DNA of 8,769 bases from Methanosarcinales archaeon (lineage in GTDB: Archaea; Halobacteriota; Methanosarcinia; Methanosarcinales; Methanogasteraceae). Positions 6,120-8,769 of the stretch are shown here, piece after piece. Positions within the stretch are counted from its first letter, which is position 1; each line of letters begins with the position of its first letter. The translations under genes were made by a program, and so were the position numbers. The stretch is from positions 1-8,769 of the forward strand of contig JAUWGA010000072.1 in assembly GCA_030606635.1 (NCBI GenBank), read 5' to 3'. The notes under the pieces are model-generated. The model had not been told where the DNA came from. It was given only the letters and a program-made list of their open reading frames with translations, and did no database searches.

Positions 6120-6739
6120 AAATACTCCTCGATCAGACGCTTTGCCCATCCCAGTTTTTTCTTTTTAACATCATTTACGTCCGGATCGTCGTAATCGAAT
6201 CCGAAGAGCGTCACACTTGCAGCACCAGATGCTTTTGCGAGGAAGGCGCACCGATCCCCGTCAGAGAATCCGCCAAAGTTGTGGATATCGTCAAACGGCT
6301 CTGACTGGGTCGTGCCAAGCACCTTCCCTGAGAGCAGCGGCACAACCGCCCGGACCGCGGGGATGTTGTCGCCGTGCGCATGAACTACCACGAACGACCC
6401 TTTTTTGCTTGCAGAGATAATGTCCTCGATCGTTCCGTCCAGATCGGTCACGATCACATCCGGAATCGTCCGGTTCGCCATCAGGACGGTCGTTGCGCCA
6501 TCTGCCGCGATGACGATCTGATCAGGCATGATCAAATCGATCTCTGACGCAAGCGATGGCGCATTCCCGCACACCGCAACGTCCCTTCCCGATATGATGC
6601 CGCGAAGATCCAGAAGCGCGCCTGCCCTTCCATGCAGCAGTTCTGCGAGGATGCGTGCGCTTGCAACGTCCTCGGATCGGTCGAAGCCGAAGTCTGCGAG
6701 GATTTCTGTGTAGAGTGGCTCCCATTCGCTAAACTCCAT
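6116..6739 (-). CDS. mptE: 6-hydroxymethyl-7,8-dihydropterin pyrophosphokinase MptE
   Basis: MptE (DUF115 family) transfers pyrophosphate from ATP to 6-hydroxymethyl-7,8-dihydropterin, a step of tetrahydromethanopterin synthesis in archaea; it is unrelated in sequence to bacterial FolK. The 207 residues show CGNAPSL (57-63), AADGATTVL (78-86), PDVIVTDLDG (93-102), HAHGDN (120-125), NFGGFSDGDRCAFLA (154-168) and FGFD (179-182). The acidic TDLDG and HGDN motifs fit metal and diphosphate binding as in thiamin pyrophosphokinase-like folds. The ATG at 6739 is preceded by an AT-rich core about 30 nt away and no ribosome-binding site, so the message may be leaderless. It is first in an operon with the DUF126 gene (4-nt ATGA overlap) and divergent from moeA, another pterin-cofactor gene. 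Confidence 0.92.
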   Translation of the reverse strand: MEFSEWEPLYTEILADFGFDRSEDVASARILAELLHGRAGALLDLRGIISGRDVAVCGNAPSLASEIDLIMPDQIVIAADGATTVLMANRTIPDVIVTDLDGTIEDIISASKKGSFVVVHAHGDNIPAVRAVVPLLSGKVLGTTQSEPFDDIHNFGGFSDGDRCAFLAKASGAASVTLFGFDYDDPDVNDVKKKKLGWAKRLIEEYL

Positions 6740-6799
6740 AAATGCATGGATCGCTGTCGCTGCGGTTAAGTTTTTCTACGATTGAACCGGTTTGGTATC
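6740..6799. promoter_or_regulatory. Shared divergent promoter region, mptE and moeA
   Basis: The 60 bp between the two start codons holds one AT-rich core, GTTAAGTTTTTCT (6765-6777). Its TTAA centre near 6768 lies about 29-32 nt from both ATGs, the distance expected for a TATA element serving a leaderless or nearly leaderless message in either direction. Neither gene has a good ribosome-binding site, which fits. The match to the TATA consensus is modest, so this is an inference from geometry. Confidence 0.4.
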
Positions 6800-8005
6800 A
6801 TGGTCTTTAAGAAGCGAACCCGTGTCGATCTTGCAAAGAAGACACTCCTCGAACATATCATTCCAATCGATCGGCGGGAGCGCGTACCGGTAAAAGACGC
6901 TGTGGATCGGGTCCTTGCAGAGGGGATCGTATCAGCAATCGACGTCCCGGATCACAGGCGTGCCGCGATGGATGGTTACGCGGTCCGTGCGGAAGAGACG
7001 ACCGGCGCCTCGCCGCCAAATCCTGTGCTGCTTCGGGAGGGCATCGATTGCGTCCGTGTGCACACGGGATCACCAGTGCCAGATGATATGGATGCTGTGG
7101 TCATGATCGAGGACACCATACCGGCAGAGAGTGGTGGGATGGTCGAAATCCGTTCTGCCGTGCACCCGAACAAGCACGTCAGCATGGTCGGGGAGGATGT
7201 CTGCCATGGCGATGCCGTCTTTGAGTGCGGGCATCATCTCCGCGGATGTGACATCGCAATGCTTGGCATGATCGGCATATCACACGTGCCGGTGTATGCC
7301 CGCCCGAGGGTTGCGATCATCCCGACCGGATCGGAACTCGTCCCGATGCAGAGCGAATTGGAAAGCGAGACTGGCAAGATTCGGGAGACGAACGGGATTA
7401 TGGTAGGTCTTTACGTCGAAAAATGGGGCGGGATTCCGGTTTACAAAGATATCGTCATCGACGATCCCGACCTGATCGAGAAAGAGATTCTTGCGTCCGC
7501 AGACTGCGATGCGATCATCCTCTGCGGCGGCACCTCTGTCGGGGCGCGGGATTACGTACCGGGCGCGATCGAATCACTCGGGAGCCTGCTGGTGCACGGC
7601 GTCGGTCTGAGCCCGGGAAAGCCTGCCGCGCTCGGCATGATCGACACGATCGGCAAGACCGGGCGCGAGACTGGGGCGATGCCTGTACTATCGCTGCCCG
7701 GATACCCGGTCGCATGTCTGATCGCCCTATTCGAGTTCGGGCGTCCTGCGATCTTGGAACTGGCGCGAATGCCCCGGATGCCTGATCGGCTGATGCGCGC
7801 ACGTCTCGGTGCAAAGATCGCATCGAAGATCGGATATCTCACCTACACAAGGGTGCATGTCACTGGTGGCGCGGCGCATCCGGTCATGACGTCCGGAGCA
7901 GGCATCTTAAGTTCGGTCACAGGGTCAAATGGCTTTGTTGTGATCAGGGAGGAATTAGAAGGTCTCGATGAAGGTGACGAGGTCGATGTTATCTGGATCG
8001 AGTGA
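6800..8005 (+). CDS. moeA: Molybdopterin molybdenumtransferase MoeA
   Basis: MoeA inserts molybdate (or tungstate, in many archaea) into adenylylated molybdopterin. The 401-residue product has all the usual domains in order: MDGYAV (57-62), HTGSPVP (88-94), GED (131-133), PTGSEL (175-180), RETNG (195-199), GGTSVGARD (243-251) with the catalytic-region aspartate Asp251, SPGKP (271-275) and SLPGYPV (298-304), then the C-terminal beta domain (about 320-401) ending in EGDEVDVIWIE. LPGYPV in place of the common LPGNPV is seen in archaeal members. ATG 6800 is preferred over an in-frame TTG at 6782, which has no ribosome-binding site and adds six residues. In this context the cofactor would serve enzymes such as formylmethanofuran or formate dehydrogenase; that is inference. 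No other moa/mob gene is nearby. Confidence 0.93.
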   Translation: MVFKKRTRVDLAKKTLLEHIIPIDRRERVPVKDAVDRVLAEGIVSAIDVPDHRRAAMDGYAVRAEETTGASPPNPVLLREGIDCVRVHTGSPVPDDMDAVVMIEDTIPAESGGMVEIRSAVHPNKHVSMVGEDVCHGDAVFECGHHLRGCDIAMLGMIGISHVPVYARPRVAIIPTGSELVPMQSELESETGKIRETNGIMVGLYVEKWGGIPVYKDIVIDDPDLIEKEILASADCDAIILCGGTSVGARDYVPGAIESLGSLLVHGVGLSPGKPAALGMIDTIGKTGRETGAMPVLSLPGYPVACLIALFEFGRPAILELARMPRMPDRLMRARLGAKIASKIGYLTYTRVHVTGGAAHPVMTSGAGILSSVTGSNGFVVIREELEGLDEGDEVDVIWIE

Positions 8006-8027
8006 TCCACCATCTATACCTGTATCG

Positions 8028-8393
8028 TTAAGAAGGCTCGACGATGGCAACGATCTCCTCGATGGTTTTTTCAAGTTCTGCCAGTATCATGCCAAGATTC
8101 GTGTCTGGTTCGGTCATTGCTGCCAGCAGCATCTTCTTGCCCGCGCCCATCACGATCAGACGCCCGTACAGCGACTCCACGATCATGCGGTCAGGCACCC
8201 CCTGATCCAACCCATCTGATGTGATCTCAGCGGCTCCAAGCATCGTTGCTGCCATGGCAGCGAACGTTTTCGCATCAGTTGACGCATTCGCTACGATCAG
8301 TACCCCATTCCGACTCGCTATCGCGCTTACCTCGATTGCGGTCTTATTATGCAGGTCTGACAATGTTTTCTCGAGTGCGTCCATTGTGGTCAT
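8028..8393 (-). CDS. Roadblock/LC7 domain protein
   Basis: This 121-residue single-domain protein has the Roadblock/LC7 pattern: an N-terminal helix (1-17), a strand SRNGVLIVA (27-35), a small-residue helix KTFAAMAATMLGAAE (42-56), two strands (68-83), then GKKMLLAAM (85-93) and a C-terminal helix TNLGMILAELEKTIEEI (98-114). These proteins dimerise and act as partners or GAPs of small Ras-like GTPases (MglB in bacteria). Here no GTPase gene is adjacent, so the partner is unknown. AGGAG (8403-8407) lies 9 nt before ATG 8393; Met4 (8384) is the alternative. A BRE/TATA promoter is visible upstream. It converges with moeA, with only 22 bp between the two stops. Confidence 0.85.
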   Translation of the reverse strand: MTTMDALEKTLSDLHNKTAIEVSAIASRNGVLIVANASTDAKTFAAMAATMLGAAEITSDGLDQGVPDRMIVESLYGRLIVMGAGKKMLLAAMTEPDTNLGMILAELEKTIEEIVAIVEPS

Positions 8394-8444
8394 GCGACAG
8401 CTCTCCTGAATGATCCGTCCGTCTTTCCAAACTTTGTTTTAGGA

Positions 8445-8458
8445 CTATTAAACTTTCG
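8445..8458 (-). promoter_or_regulatory. BRE/TATA promoter of the Roadblock gene
   Basis: On the minus strand CGAAAG is followed directly by TTTAATAG, a close fit to an archaeal BRE plus TATA box. Transcription would begin near 8422, giving a leader of about 29 nt that contains the AGGAG ribosome-binding site. Confidence 0.6.
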
Positions 8459-8594
8459 ATATGGTGGGAGTGTCAGGTTGCCTGGTGTCTGGGTCGGAGG
8501 ATCGCGAATAACTGGCACTACGCCACGACCACTTGAAAACCCAAGCCCCCCTTTGCTATAGTAACTTTGCAGACACAAGCCAGCCACAAGCGAA

Positions 8595-8610
8595 CCAAAG
8601 AATTTATATC
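8595..8610 (+). promoter_or_regulatory. BRE/TATA promoter of tRNA-Gln and gltX
   Basis: CCAAAGAA (BRE-like, 8595-8602) followed by TTTATATC (8603-8610) lies about 30 nt before the first base of the tRNA. The start site would be near 8633, so the tRNA has only a few leader bases. A second weaker box, CTTATAT at 8621-8627, is too close to the tRNA to be the main element. Confidence 0.65.
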
Positions 8611-8635
8611 ACCACCCCTCCTTATATGGAATCGC

Positions 8636-8708
8636 AGCCCGATGATGTAGCGGTCAATCATCTGGGACTCTGGATCCCAGCACCTCGGTTCGAATCCGAG
8701 TCGGGCTA
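8636..8708 (+). tRNA. tRNA-Gln (anticodon CTG)
   Basis: The 73 bases fold into a full cloverleaf. The acceptor AGCCCGA (8636-8642) pairs with TCGGGCT (8701-8707), and the discriminator is A at 8708. The D arm has a 3-bp stem ATG/CAT. The anticodon stem TGGGA/TCCCA encloses the loop CTCTGGA, giving anticodon CTG for codon CAG. The variable loop is GCAC, and the T arm CTCGG/CCGAG has loop TTCGAAT. CCA is not encoded, as is usual in many archaea. No intron is present. Only four T separate its end from the gltX start codon. Confidence 0.95.
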
Positions 8709-8712
8709 TTTT

Positions 8713-8769
8713 ATGGAAATTGATGAGACGAGAGAACTGATAGAGAAATATGCGCTCCAGAATGCCGTG
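8713..8769 (+). CDS. gltX: Glutamyl-tRNA synthetase, N-terminus only (cut by window end)
   Basis: Nineteen codons are visible: a charged helix followed by KYALQNAV (residues 12-19), which is how archaeal glutamyl-tRNA synthetases begin (typically followed by a Lys/Gly-rich segment and the HIGH motif, which lie outside the window). In archaea without glutaminyl-tRNA synthetase this enzyme attaches glutamate to both tRNA-Glu and tRNA-Gln; GatDE then converts Glu-tRNA-Gln. The ATG lies 4 nt after the tRNA-Gln gene with no ribosome-binding site, so the message probably starts in or just before the tRNA, or is released by tRNA 3' processing. The call rests on a short peptide and the tRNA neighbour. 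Confidence 0.75.
   Translation, partial: MEIDETRELIEKYALQNAV

Noticed and set aside
6782..6799. TTG start of moeA at 6782
   Set aside because: No ribosome-binding site, adds six residues not typical of MoeA, and ATG 6800 fits the family start and the promoter geometry better.
7423..7842. Arg-rich open frames on both strands inside moeA
   Set aside because: They are shadows of GC-rich codons; moeA is complete and motif-perfect across this stretch.
8390..8587. 65-codon minus-strand frame upstream of the Roadblock gene
   Set aside because: It runs across the BRE/TATA promoter and the Roadblock start, lacks a ribosome-binding site and has a low-complexity, motif-free sequence.

Overview
The window looks like a chromosomal segment from an archaeon, most likely a euryarchaeal (Halobacteriota-type) methanogen or a related anaerobic alkane/methane oxidiser. 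The grounds are: an archaeal 6-hydroxymethyl-7,8-dihydropterin pyrophosphokinase (MptE) of methanopterin synthesis; a DUF126 protein of the archaeal mevalonate route; several archaeal families (DUF424, DUF1786, COG1340 coiled-coil proteins); archaeal BRE/TATA promoters; and a tRNA-Gln(CTG) beside an archaeal-type glutamyl-tRNA synthetase start. I cannot name the genus. No insertion sequence, CRISPR array, rRNA or phage gene is visible. The region reads as a dense, ordinary core chromosome.

Layout, left to right. 162-920 (-) pyrK, with about 160 bp of unassigned sequence downstream. 921-1207 is a divergent intergenic region. 1208-2074 (+) is a branched-chain aminotransferase. 2075-2362 is an intergenic region with a degenerate inverted-repeat element and T-tracts. 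5583-2363 (-) is a compact five-gene cluster in the order DUF424, coiled-coil A, coiled-coil B, DUF1786 (actin-like fold family), 50-residue zinc ribbon, with junctions of 9 nt or less or short overlaps. 6739-5691 (-) is a coupled pair, mptE then DUF126 (small subunit of phosphomevalonate dehydratase). 6800-8005 (+) is moeA, divergent from mptE across 60 bp. 8393-8028 (-) is a Roadblock/LC7 protein convergent with moeA. 8636-8708 (+) is tRNA-Gln. 8713 onward (+) is gltX, cut by the window end.

How the genes work together. pyrK (pyrimidines) and the aminotransferase (branched-chain amino acids) are housekeeping. mptE and moeA, transcribed divergently from one short spacer, serve the two pterin cofactors of C1 metabolism, tetrahydromethanopterin and molybdopterin/tungstopterin. 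DUF126 supplies isoprenoid precursors for archaeal lipids. tRNA-Gln sits 4 nt before gltX. In most archaea that enzyme charges tRNA-Gln with glutamate before GatDE amidation, so substrate tRNA and synthetase probably share a transcript.

The part with least explanation is the five-gene minus-strand cluster. It combines two related coiled-coil proteins, an actin/hexokinase-fold family protein, a zinc ribbon too short for usual gene-finding cut-offs, and a DUF424 protein whose best-supported start is not ATG, GTG or TTG. I do not see proof of a new system, but this cluster and the tRNA-Gln/gltX junction are the places most worth a second look.
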